DNA from: Stenopsyche tienmushanensis
Taxonomy: Eukaryota; Arthropoda; Insecta; Trichoptera; Stenopsychidae
Assembly (NCBI GenBank): GCA_008973525.1
Contig: WACJ01000107.1
Location: 930,001 to 994,000 of the forward strand
Direction of reading: 5' to 3'
DNA length: 64,000 nucleotides
Below, one piece after another: positions 26,001 through 38,000 of this stretch (positions are counted from its first letter, which is position 1; each line of letters starts with the position of its first letter). The notes under the pieces were generated by a model. That model ran no database searches. It was not told the DNA's origin and saw only the letters and a program-made list of their open reading frames with translations. The position numbers and the translations under genes are program-made.

Positions 26001-29000
26001 GCGATCGGTTACGCGTCGTACAAAATACACATCAGATGTATAGTGTAGAATTCAATCAGTACCATACATTTATATCGAAGATACATTTTAAATAGAACTA
26101 TGCAGTTACGGAGCTCCTACATTCTGCATAGCATATTAGATTCTGTCACAGGAATTCCGTGTTTCGTCATTTAGTCTGGATCTGATTTTGGCCAGGCAAC
26201 TTGCTGTTGAAAATCAGATTCGATGTGTAGTAAATACATCACCGGTAGGGAAAGGTTAATATAACAATTTGAAACATATATATATGTATACATAGATTAG
26301 ACAGTTACAGTCCCCTAGGCGGAGCCTTAGCTCGCCAATTAGTAGTTACGCCACTGTTTCCAAGCGTCCAAATTCTCCGAGAATGTCTCAATTTAGTAGC
26401 CTTCGTCGTGCTGGTGTACGATTTATATTGGATAAAAATTTCAATCCCGAATTTTTCGGGACTGCTTTTACTAATCCCGGGATTCATGAGCACCTAAAAC
26501 TGTCCGGGATCCCGTGATTGGATTCCCTTCACACAACACACTTTCATTTTTAAACTAACAGTTTCTGTTGACAAATGGAAAATATTGCAATGCATAAAAT
26601 CAACTTTTCCTAGGAGCTAATAAGATTATTTTTCCAATATTTGCAATTCAAATTGCAAATGCAGATGAGGCGAGGAACTATTATTCAGTTACTAATAATC
26701 AAATCTGACATGTTAATGTATTAATACAGTAAAATTTATCGGAAAGGGTTAAAAATAATTTATTTTTTCAATCATAATATAACCATAAACATAAAATTAA
26801 TCTTTTGCGATAAAAACATCATAAAAAACAGTCGTAATTCAAGGAATACATAGCAAAATGATTCTAAAACCCGTACTAACAGTAAATAAGTCGTTCTATC
26901 ATTACAATGTAATCGTAAATGTATTGTTCGTTAGTGAAATATTTTCAGTCAAACCTGTAATTTATAATTATTACAAAGGGATTTGTATAGGGAAGTTTAA
27001 TTTGAATTTCATCAAATAAATATTCATACTACGCATTTACAGTCTTGTAATTTATACTGTATTATTCAAACTGACGATTTATAAATTTAAAATAACATTC
27101 AAGGTATAATATTTGAGATGATATTTTTGCGAAGCCTTAAAACTGTATATCTATTGTCAGCTGGATTTTCGGAAAATGTTCAGACGTACATTGTGTTAAT
27201 AATTTTCGCACAAGGCCAAAAACAATTTAAGGCGCTTTTTTCAATCGTGTTTAAATAATATAATTGGTATTCTTTCCTCAAAAATTTAACATCGTCAGGC
27301 GTGTTTTTAATTTACTGTATTTCATATTTGATAAATCGTATGTGGTATAAAATATAGTCGGAATGCTATAAATTTGATAGTTTTCAATTTTAGATAGTCG
27401 CAAAATACTGTTCTTAGATCGAAAAGTAATTTGTTCTAATACTATTATTTTATTTGCAGGCTGCGTTAGGATCAACAAATTCAAAATTATCAATAAAAAA
27501 TAACCAGAAACCTGTGTTCTCCAATTGCTCGTCATACCATCCGTCGATGGACGAAGAAAAAGAGCCAAATCAACTAGTTTTTACGGTAAGTCCTCAATTT
27601 TTTAAAAAATATTCTTGCTAAAATTTTATAAGCAAATACATTACAGATGTACGCAGATCGCTATATGTTACAATAACATTAGCGAAAAACGCATATCCAT
27701 TGTGTGTTTGGATAGCAGATATTCAGTTTCTGGATCGCTAAGCTTTCGTTAAACTTTTCTCACAATATCTCCGAGTAATAAAATTATATGCTCATGGTTA
27801 TTTGACGACGATGCTTATTCTAGATATCATTTCGATGCTTCCGAGAGTTTAGTAAAATCGATCGAAATAAGTGATGCCAGACATCACAATACTGTAATCA
27901 CACCATAAAATCTCATGAGTGATACCGTGTACATTTGGATTTTTTCCGTAGGCGTCGAGGCCTAAAATACGCACGATGCCGAGGATTCCGATCGTAATAT
28001 CGCTGCTTTTCTTCCCTTTTGTAATATCATAATATTTATTGTATGTTTTTAGGTAAAGGCTGAAGATAAAGATCCGCCCGAGAATGGCGGAACTATCACG
28101 TATCAATTTGTGTCAGCTCCGGGAGAAAAAAATAAGTTTACGATCAATCCGGAGACCGGTGAAATTTTTACTCTTCATGTAAGTAATATACGTTTATTTA
28201 ATATCTCATTGAAAGGATATGCTATAAATTATGTGCCATACACTTTACTTTTGTATACGTTTATATGGACACATCCTTCGTATCAAGTGATTGATCCGAT
28301 GGTCGCATGGTCCAGTTCTTAAGCGAATTGCTATATAAAATTCTTCTCAAAACTTTGTGTATTTCAAAGTATTCATTTCATATAAGAATCAAACACAATC
28401 AATAGTTAACGTGATTAAAATTCTATTTTTTCCAAACTCCAGAACTTTTACTATCAATTTAACCCCTTGTACCGTGATTTAACTTTTTGATGGCTGATCA
28501 AAAGTGTCTCTATCCATTAAAAGTTGGAAAATTTATGCATTTTGCACATTCAAATTGCACTCTTGTAAACATTTTTGTGTAAAATGGAGTATATACATTC
28601 GATCTATTCAGGTTCCAATACGATTTTTTTTACATCAAATAATTGTAAATTTTCCTAAAATTATTTTAAATCGCCCAATACTAAAAATATTTTTAAATTC
28701 AATTTTTCTCTTGTAGAAATTTGATAGAGATGAACCAGCGAGAGAAAAAGAGACTTATATATCAGTTAGGGCTACCGACAACGGGATACCTCAGTTGGAT
28801 GATGTCTGCACGATCAAAATTACCATTGACGACATCAACGACAACACTCCAGTCTTCGACAAAGTGGTAAGTCTTGATGCAAGCTTAACATTTTCATACA
28901 AATTTTAACTTAACGTATTTGGTCGAACGACGAAAGAATTATATTAATACCATGTTAATTACCAGGTCTGTCGGGGAGATTATTGTAGGGTTGGTATATT

Positions 29001-32000
29001 TTACATTTATAGTATTTTTGTTGCACTTCAACAGTAGTATCGATATTGTCAGAATTGTAATAATACAATTTTGAGAGTGATCTTTAAAAAATACGAAATT
29101 AAGTTTGTGAGTGCGTAAATAACATTGTTGATGTGATTGCACATTTTGAATATGATTTTTTTGGGTATGCAATTTGTTTTGATACTCATCAAAAATTTGA
29201 GTTCCACGCACGTAATTTTTTGGTTTTAATCTAAATATTTTATGCTATAATTTAAAAAAAAACCCTTTTATGCTCATTTTTTAGTCTTATTCGGAATCCA
29301 TCCCTCAAGATCTAGAAGTTGGAAGTATAGCAATGCGAATTTCGGCCACCGATATCGACGATGGAAATAATTCTAGGGTCGAATATTCATTAAATTCTAG
29401 ATCGAAAGATCAAGATTATTTTCGCATAGATCCCAATTCAGGACTCATTCATTTAGCAAAAGCCATTGACGTAAGTATTCGTATATTATGTATACATTTT
29501 ATATATTTAATTTAACTCTATTTTATGCGTATTTTTTCATCTTAATAATTTCAGAAACCTCTTTCCTATCGATTTAATCTCGGAGCTTTAGTCACGGACA
29601 AGGGAGAGCCACCAAACACAAATTCGATCGAATTAGATATAAGAATAGTCGATTCAAATAAAAAAGCTCCCACATTTATAGTAAGACCCACGGAACCAAT
29701 TTACTTGAAAGAAAATTTCATCGATTTCCAGCAAAATATTGCAGTTCTTCAAGCTGTGTAAGTTTCCATCAATGCATGATTTAAGTTACCTTATCTTATC
29801 CTAAGCCGCAAATCAATTGAATATCTCCGCTACTGTGAGTCCAAAAATGAACCTAATCATAAGTAAATAATATTCTCATAATGATTTATAATTTTAGTTC
29901 AAATATTGCTGAAGATGAATTGATCTTTGAACTTGTCCCTGGAAAGACTGAACAGACTAACAAAATGAGTACTTTTATTTTGGAATCCGATAAGGATATG
30001 GCTTATATTAAATTAGGTAATCATCTCGACTATGAAAAAATTACAGGCTACATCCTCAAAGTTAGAGTACAGGTAATAAATACATTTCTTATAATTTTTA
30101 AACATTTTTTTTAGAAAAGAACAGTTTTGTTATAAATATCATATTTTTTTAGAATAAATATAACTTAGCTGCGGAAACTCTAATAAATATCGAAATTGAG
30201 GACGTCAATGACAATATTCCGGTATTCATTGAATTGAGAGCTGGCATCGTCTTAGAAAATCAAGATCCCGGCACTCCTGTGATGCAGGTCCGCGCCATAG
30301 ATCTTGATGGAACTTCCGCCCATAACATCGTTTCTTTCGAACTGGCAGATCATCACGATATGTTCGCAATAGATAGCGTAACAGGAAATATTACGACTTT
30401 AGTTCAGTTCGACAGGGAAGACAAAGACTTTTACAATGTCAAAGTAATCGCCACTGATAATTCACCATCTGCCCTCTTCCCGTCCAGCGATAAACATAAC
30501 TCTGGACAACAAGTGTTCAGAATTGAAATTGCAGATGAAAATGACAACCCGCCACATTTCACCAAAGATTTATACATTGCGGAAGCAATATCCGAATTGG
30601 CCAACATCAACGAGATCGTCACTGAAGTGCAAGCTCACGACAAGGATTCCGGTAGGCTTCACTCGATAACCATCCTTTGCTCATATTTGTGTGATGTATT
30701 ACATGTAAATTTATCTCGAATGTTTATTTCAGCATCGCAAATACAGTTCACGATAGTGGACGGAAATCTAGAGGATGCGTTTATAATAGAAGAAGCGACG
30801 GGTAAAATTAGAGTGCAGAAGAAATTAGATTATGAAACGACGACCGAATATACTCTGAGAGTAAGAGCTTTCGATGGGATTTATGAAGATTTTTCTAAAG
30901 TCATTATTAAAATCGATAATGTAAATGACAATCCACCGAAGTTCGTTAATACTGAACCTATAGAGATCCAAGAAGAAACGATCGTACCCGGATGCATAGT
31001 AACGGTAATAACATATTTGCATTCATTTAATCAATTGCCATTGTTATTATGAGGATTGTTCGTTAAGAGATTTTAATTGATTTAGGTGGAAGCTTGGGAT
31101 CCTGACATCAGAAATAGATCCGCCCCGCAGAGGATCGTTTATTCGCTAGTTAAAGAAGAACAAAGGAAATTAATGTCCATCGACAAAGACGGCTGCATAA
31201 AATTGATCAAACCCTTGGACAGAGATCAGCCGATGGGTTATTCCACATGGCAAGTAATCGTTCAAGCCAGAGATGAAAATGGAAGTCCAAACGGACTGCC
31301 GTCTACTACAGAAGTCATCATCCATTTGACTGATATCAACGACAATGCTCCATTCCTTACCAATGTAAGTATTCCTATTATCCTTGTTACCAAATGTACA
31401 ATCATCGATGATCATTAATTTATTGCTTTTTTATTTAGCCCCAACCCGTTTACTGGCCTGAAAATACACCACCAGGCTTTATAACGAACCTCACAGCTAA
31501 AGATTACGACAGCGACAAAAATGGACCTCCTTTCAAATTTGCTTTCGACGAAAGTGCAAGCATGGACATCAGAACGAAATTCGGACTGAAAGGCATCTAT
31601 GGTAAGTCTTTGTATTTTATTAACGTTCATGCAGTATTATTGATTTCTAATCGACCATATTAGTCGTAACGCTTGCAATTCACGGTGATTATATGATCAC
31701 GTTCGTTGCTTCAAGAGTATGCTTGATTACTAAATTCACGTCGAAATCAAAATATAATACAAATTATATTTGATACATCTAATAATTTCAAAGATTATTG
31801 AATGAAATAATTTCAGCTTCTAAAATTGATGTTTTCATGGATTTTAAGTAAGGTTATACACGAGACGTTTAAAATACTAGTACTCAGTAGTTAGGAATCC
31901 AATCCTGATCCAAAATTTCGAACTCGGAATTTCGGGATTGCATTAGACCAGCGGTTCTTAAACAGGAGTCCGCGGACCCCCGGGGGTCCATTTTGGCCAG

Positions 32001-35000
32001 GAAATGTTTGTTTGTTTGAAAAATTAAGTCACAAGGGTTGGGATGAGGTTGACCAAAAAAAAATTGTTCAAAAGGGGGTCCGCGAGAAAAAATTTGCTCA
32101 AGAGGGGGTCCGCGAAGGAAATTTTGCTCCAAGAGGGGGTCCGCGGACTATATAAGTTTAAGAAGCGCTGCATTAGACCATCCCGGGATTAGTCCCGGGA
32201 TCCCGAGACCGGAATTTTCAATAGTTTAAGAAGTTATATTGATAAATTTGATCAAAAAATACGAATAAGTCCATTTGTTTGATATAAAAAGATAAAAATA
32301 AAATTCAAAAATAAAACACTTAAAATTTTAAATATTATTTTTAAAATATGCCCAAAGTAACATTAAAGCATCGAGTGTTTCATCATTTAGTCTGGGACAG
32401 ATTTTGGAAGCCAGGCAACTTGCTGCTGAAAATGCACGCTCAGCCTCTACACTCGTTGGAGGTATCGTCATCAGATATTTAAATGCTAGTTCGAGTTGAT
32501 GACCGTGTGAGCCCCCATTTTCGTATAACCCCACCAATGTGACTGATAAAACTCTTTTCTTGCCGAGACACGGACTAAAACCCTCAAAATTCCCGATTTC
32601 CCGACAAATTATTTATTTCCGTCGCTGCAGGTGAATACTTATATACTACAATACTTTGATGTGATTCGTAATTATATTACGGAGGAATACACAAATTCTG
32701 AACCCCGTATCTATTATATTTCATATTGATATTCCCATTATTAGAGTCGAGGTGTAGTAAATACATCATCGGTAGGGAAAGGTTTATATAACAATTTGAA
32801 AAACATATATGTATAAATAGATTAGACAGTTACTAGGCGTCGTCTAAGCTCGCCAATTAGTAGTTGCGGCACTGTTTTCAAGCGTTCAGATTTCGGCGGG
32901 AATATCTCGATTTAGTAGCCTTCATCGTGCTGGTGAGGTGTACGATTTCTGTTGAATAAAAATTTCAATCCCGAATTTTTCAGGATTACGTTTACTAATC
33001 CCGGGATTAATGAGCACCTAAAACTGTACGGTATCCCGGGACTGAATTCCCTAGTCGCGATTATTATGAAGGGCTTAAATATACCAGCTTTATTTCAAAT
33101 AAGAATTTTGACACAGTGTTTGACACAATTATTATATAAGATTTTAGAACAAACTCAGTTACTTAAATTGTAAAGGTTCAAATTCAGATTGTGGAAACAG
33201 TAAAGCGTACCAACCAATTTCTACGATTGGAAGTATAAATATTTCCGATTGACCGTCTCGAATTACGTTTATTCAGATTTTCTGAATGTGAAAAAGTAAA
33301 TTCTGATTTAATGATTATAATTTCGCTACTCACTCATAGATCCTTCTTAATTAAAATCATATTCAGATAATTCTTATTCTAAGTTAACCACCGGAAGATA
33401 ATGCGATACAACATCATGAAGATATTTTTCCCCTGAAAAGTTTCTCTTGAGAAAATAATTTTTTTTTAGCTAAAAAATGCGATTTTCAAAATGTTATTGA
33501 TGGAGTTTAGTGATAGATTGGTGCTAGAAAGGTGTTTTGTAAGACAAAATGATTAGATCTATCTAATTATTATTTGTTAAATTAAACACGCCGCATACAT
33601 CATTATCATGTTCGTAGGGATATTGAATTGCAACCACCGTTAAAGCACCCCCACCCCCGAGTCCTTGATCTGTGGGCGCTTTCGTCCTGACAAAGGGAGG
33701 AAAATTTTTAGTTAAATTAGTTAATGGAAGTACGTCGATGAAAAGTGTATGCGTCATGGCCGAGATAATGCTTAATCTTCCAGAAAGCGGGCCCCTCCTG
33801 TCTCTTGCTGTCTGTCATTCCCTAATGTGTGTACCCAAGTCCGATGAGGGTGCGTCACACCGGCAACGGGCCCTTTTTTACCTTTAGTAAAATTAATATA
33901 TTCATATACAATAATCACATGTAATTTGGTATGTAGACTTGAACATTTTAAATTAATTCAACACAAAATTAGATTTAATTCATATATATATATATTACGT
34001 TTCGTTTTATTAATATTTTTATTATTGCTGAAATTTTTATTAAATATATCTATAAGGGTTAATATGTTGATTTTTGATTAATTCAATATTATCACTGTGA
34101 CCGAAGCTTTACATGGTGCGAGAATATACCATAAAATTAATCATCGCATTTTACTAGAGCTTCTGCCACTGTAATTTTAATATGATTACTTTTCCTCGAC
34201 CATATTTTATATCGCATGACTTCTTTCCTTGAGTGATATTTTAGTTATTAAAATAGGGGATTAAATGTTCTTCTTAATGAGAATATTTTAATAATATCAA
34301 AATTGATATTTTTGAAATGATGAATGTACATGTAGCGTTTAATTTTCAATTCACGGGATTAACAACGACCCATTTTTGCTCTTCAATGCGCGAAATAAGA
34401 AGGCGCAAAGAAGAACAAAAGAGTCGACCGATAGTCTTGGCCTCATAGAAGTTGCGTTCTTCCCGTTGGTTCCCCATCTTGTGGGAAAAATATTTATTTT
34501 GCTAATTTAACAATTTTTTTAGCCTCGATAAGTGTTGTTGAGATGATTGACATATGTGCGCCAAAAATATGAAAAATGTATATTTAATAATAAAATATTT
34601 TAAAATTATTTCACGGGAATATAATTGTTTCCGAAAAAAATACATAATTGTAATCAAAAACAATCCAACTCCAAGATTCGGCAGGCGGTTTTTTGTTTGA
34701 TTATCGCTATCCAGACGCTCGGGGCTCTGTCTGGATCCCACTTAATTTAATTGTTACCTCTCGTTGGGAATAGCAATGGCAGCAACTTTCTTCCTTTTCA
34801 ATTTAAACTTTGATGTGAAGTGGGCTTTTTAAACTATTCAACCATTCCATTTGCACGCACCTCAAAAAATCACCATGGAATACATTCAAAAATAAAATTT
34901 TCACTTCTTGAAATATAGCACCGTCGTCTTTTTGTCGGAGTAAATGTGTAAATTCTACAGCACAATGTCAACTGTCTGTGCTTAAACCTTCACCCTAAAC

Positions 35001-38000
35001 ATGACATGCGTTCGCGATCGGATGGCAGCTTTTATTGTTGAACAAAGTTTTACGCTTCACATGAATGGCGCTCGCCTTATTGTTTCCATTTGTGTGTCCC
35101 GATTGTAAGTACCTAGTCCCATGTACTTTGCGTTTATTGTTGACGAAGATTTTTCCCTATGCTTTTTGCGGCCGAATTTTCAGATTTCAGAATCTGTGAT
35201 TGTCAAACGCCAGACAGCCGGCTGCTCCGGTAGAACGGTTACGTAAAAATTGCTTAAATTGGTAAAATTTAGTTTTCGCGTTCAAACAAAATACAATCAA
35301 AGTGACTCTATATCAAAAAGCGGGCTATTGATTGTTATAAGTAGATAGTTGGTGCGGGCGATGGCAGATGTTAAAGCAAATACGATTTCTGGTTTCAAAA
35401 ATAGATATACTTTTACGGTGCTATATCCATTATCGAATGTAGGCGATCTCCATTTTACTCTATGTGATTTGACCTGCTTTCCACTTATGGCTAAGTTAGG
35501 ATAGAATTATATGAATAAGGTTTTTATATTGAACTAATAGCGAAATTATATAAGTAATTTTTAATCATTGTTGCAAATGCAGTAATTCGTAGGCGACCTC
35601 GCACGACTTAATCCAGATCGAAACGATCGATCAGAACTTATGCTTTCGATCTTTTAATTTTTTACGAAACGTTGATTTTTTCCAAAAAAAAAAATTAATT
35701 TGAACTAGAGCCTTTGTAAAAAGGTCTATGTAAAAATCTACTATATCACCATTTTGTAATCCACTTAATATATAGTATGCGTACTGCTAGATCATGTAAT
35801 CGATTTAAGGGGGGAAACCGAATTAGGAGGCTAGGAACCCTTGAAATTGTAATCCGAAGTAAAGCGTAGCTTTTAGTTAAAAAAATATTTACAGTGTATT
35901 AGGATAGTCGATCGACACGATCTCATGCCTCAAAATCCATTAGAAATTCGGAGCAGCAAGTGGGCTTTAGATTGCGAGGATCTGCGCAGGGCTTGATTTA
36001 AATTACCGTGGCCACTGAAAGTAATTCTCCACTCACATCACAAACTCAAGGTGTCTATAATAAACACCACAAAATTAAATTCGTGAAATTTAAACCTTTT
36101 AAATCATTTATATATTCAGACCGTAACGCGCTAATGAAATATTTATACCGACTGGAATATTATAATTTCTGCCATCAACGACGATTTCACATTATATACG
36201 AATCTATTCTAGCTCACGCTTCCGATGTTGTGACATCAGTTGACATTAGTCCCGTGGGTTAGTGTAGTAGGACTCAAATTAGTAAGCGGGCTAGCTTTCC
36301 CGGTAATAAATTACCCCAAATTCTAGACGAAGTGCGTGGAACTAATATTTTAGGGATGTTATCACCTATATGTACAATTTACGCCACCCTGCCTCATTCC
36401 AACTTTTTCGTGTATCCCTCACAGTTTTACTCGTTTAATCTTAACATGGCGTGACTCTCGATGTCAGATAGGGGCGGTAGATGGATGTATGCGAAAACGA
36501 TTTAACCCCCACACCCTTAAAACTTTCGGCCCACTTCAGAGTGATATAACTCAATGTGCTATTAGCAATTCCGTCTTATTACAGTTGCAACCGTATCCGA
36601 AGGGCAGTTCGGCCAACTTTTATGGCGGCTGAAGTTATGTGCTTTATGGCGATATATGATCTGATGAATTACTTTGGAGTGGGTCAGAACTGGAGGAAAT
36701 GAAAATGTTTATTTAGAGCAGATGGATGAACGTCCGGAGGTGTGGTCATTGGAATCAAGGGAATCTGTGGCGGAAGTTTGAGTATGGTACTAATATCCAG
36801 CTTTGTTTCGAGATGAAATTGCTTGATCAATGTAATTCGTCAGTGTTGGTATGCGATTGTGAAATATGAAAGTAATGTTTGCTTGCAAATTATCTGAACT
36901 TTAAGAACTACCCAAAGGATACTTCTCATTCGTATATTAATGATGTATTTGCATCGCATTAGATTGATTTCTTGGTAAGATGTTAGGATTCCTCATCCCT
37001 TGTCAGCTGCTAATTTAATATAGATGTTAATGTAATCGATTGATAAAAATTGATAGTCAATAACAATTGGAAGTGAAAATTATCTAGAGTTATTAATAAA
37101 ATCGTCCTTTATTAATTTTTTTATGTAGGTAAATTGAGGATAATTTTTTGATCCTTAAAAATGCGTCAAAATTCTTGCATCGATCTGATACACAATACAT
37201 ACATTACATTTCGAAATTAATTATTCGAATAGGGAGCTCATATAAAACGGTTCTATATTATTAGGTATTTGCGTGAATTGTATCACAGTCCGAATCTCGC
37301 CCTTCGTGAGCACCGAAGGGATTAACCTGGCCTGGATCATAAATAAATTTGGGAAGAATACTAGAGTTTATTACGAAATTATGATGATTGAACATATTCG
37401 TGCGTGTTTAAATATTGTAAACAAATATAAAACGATTTGCTATGATTGCCACTAACAAGCCAATTACTAATCTGCCCAACCCGCCCATTTTGACTTCTGA
37501 CTCCCATATGTGATTATTCGACCCGAACCTATACTTTATGGCAAAATATCACAATCTACCTCGTCCAAGCTATGTAAATAAAAGCGATCCTCTCCATTCC
37601 ATTTTTTAAAATTTCAAACGCCACTTTCTACTTTATTCTCGGTCGCGTTATAAATATCGTCGTCTTCGACCTTTGTGAACTTTTCATTTAGGTTTTTAAC
37701 GAAATTCGCGCTCCCATTTATTAAAATGTGATATTTAACGAGGCTTTAATTACTCTTATATATGCGCGTCCTTAGTTACGCAATCATTACTAAAGGATCT
37801 CTTTACGAGCCCTGCTGTTTCATTATCTTAAAATACAAACATTTAATTGAGAATAATAACTCTGCACGGAAAACACCACTAAAGGACTATGTTTGTTGAC
37901 ATCAAGCCTATTAAATGCTGGCTATGAAAAAAATTATTTAAATAATGTTTAAGCATGAAATTACATTTTTCAAATGACAAAATATATGTATGCAAATAAG

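Larger units (their letters stand above)
23012..27459 (+). other. Intron 1 of the visible exons (4.4 kb)
   Basis: GT-AG intron between exon 1 and exon 2. It holds a cluster of ACGTG motifs at 23478-23611, a GC-richer block at about 25430-26000 and an internally deleted hAT copy at 26158-26524. No exon duplicate was seen. Confidence 0.6.
31890..33056 (-). mobile_element. Relic hAT DNA transposon with degraded inverted ends
   Basis: The two ends carry imperfect inverted repeats (GGAATCCAATCC near 31895 and GGACTGAATTCCC near 33040). Inside is the C-terminal hAT dimerisation domain on the minus strand (32328-32537). The right part shares a long block with copies at 26225-26524 and 10196-10312 (for example AAGCTCGCCAATTAGTAGTT). 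Its left end is interrupted by a 222-bp MITE. No clear 8-bp target-site duplication remains, so the outer boundaries are approximate. Confidence 0.75.

Noticed and set aside
31884..32132. 82-residue minus-strand open frame with repeated RGPP-type segments
   Set aside because: It reads through the internal GC-rich repeats of the MITE at 31949-32170 and is not a gene.
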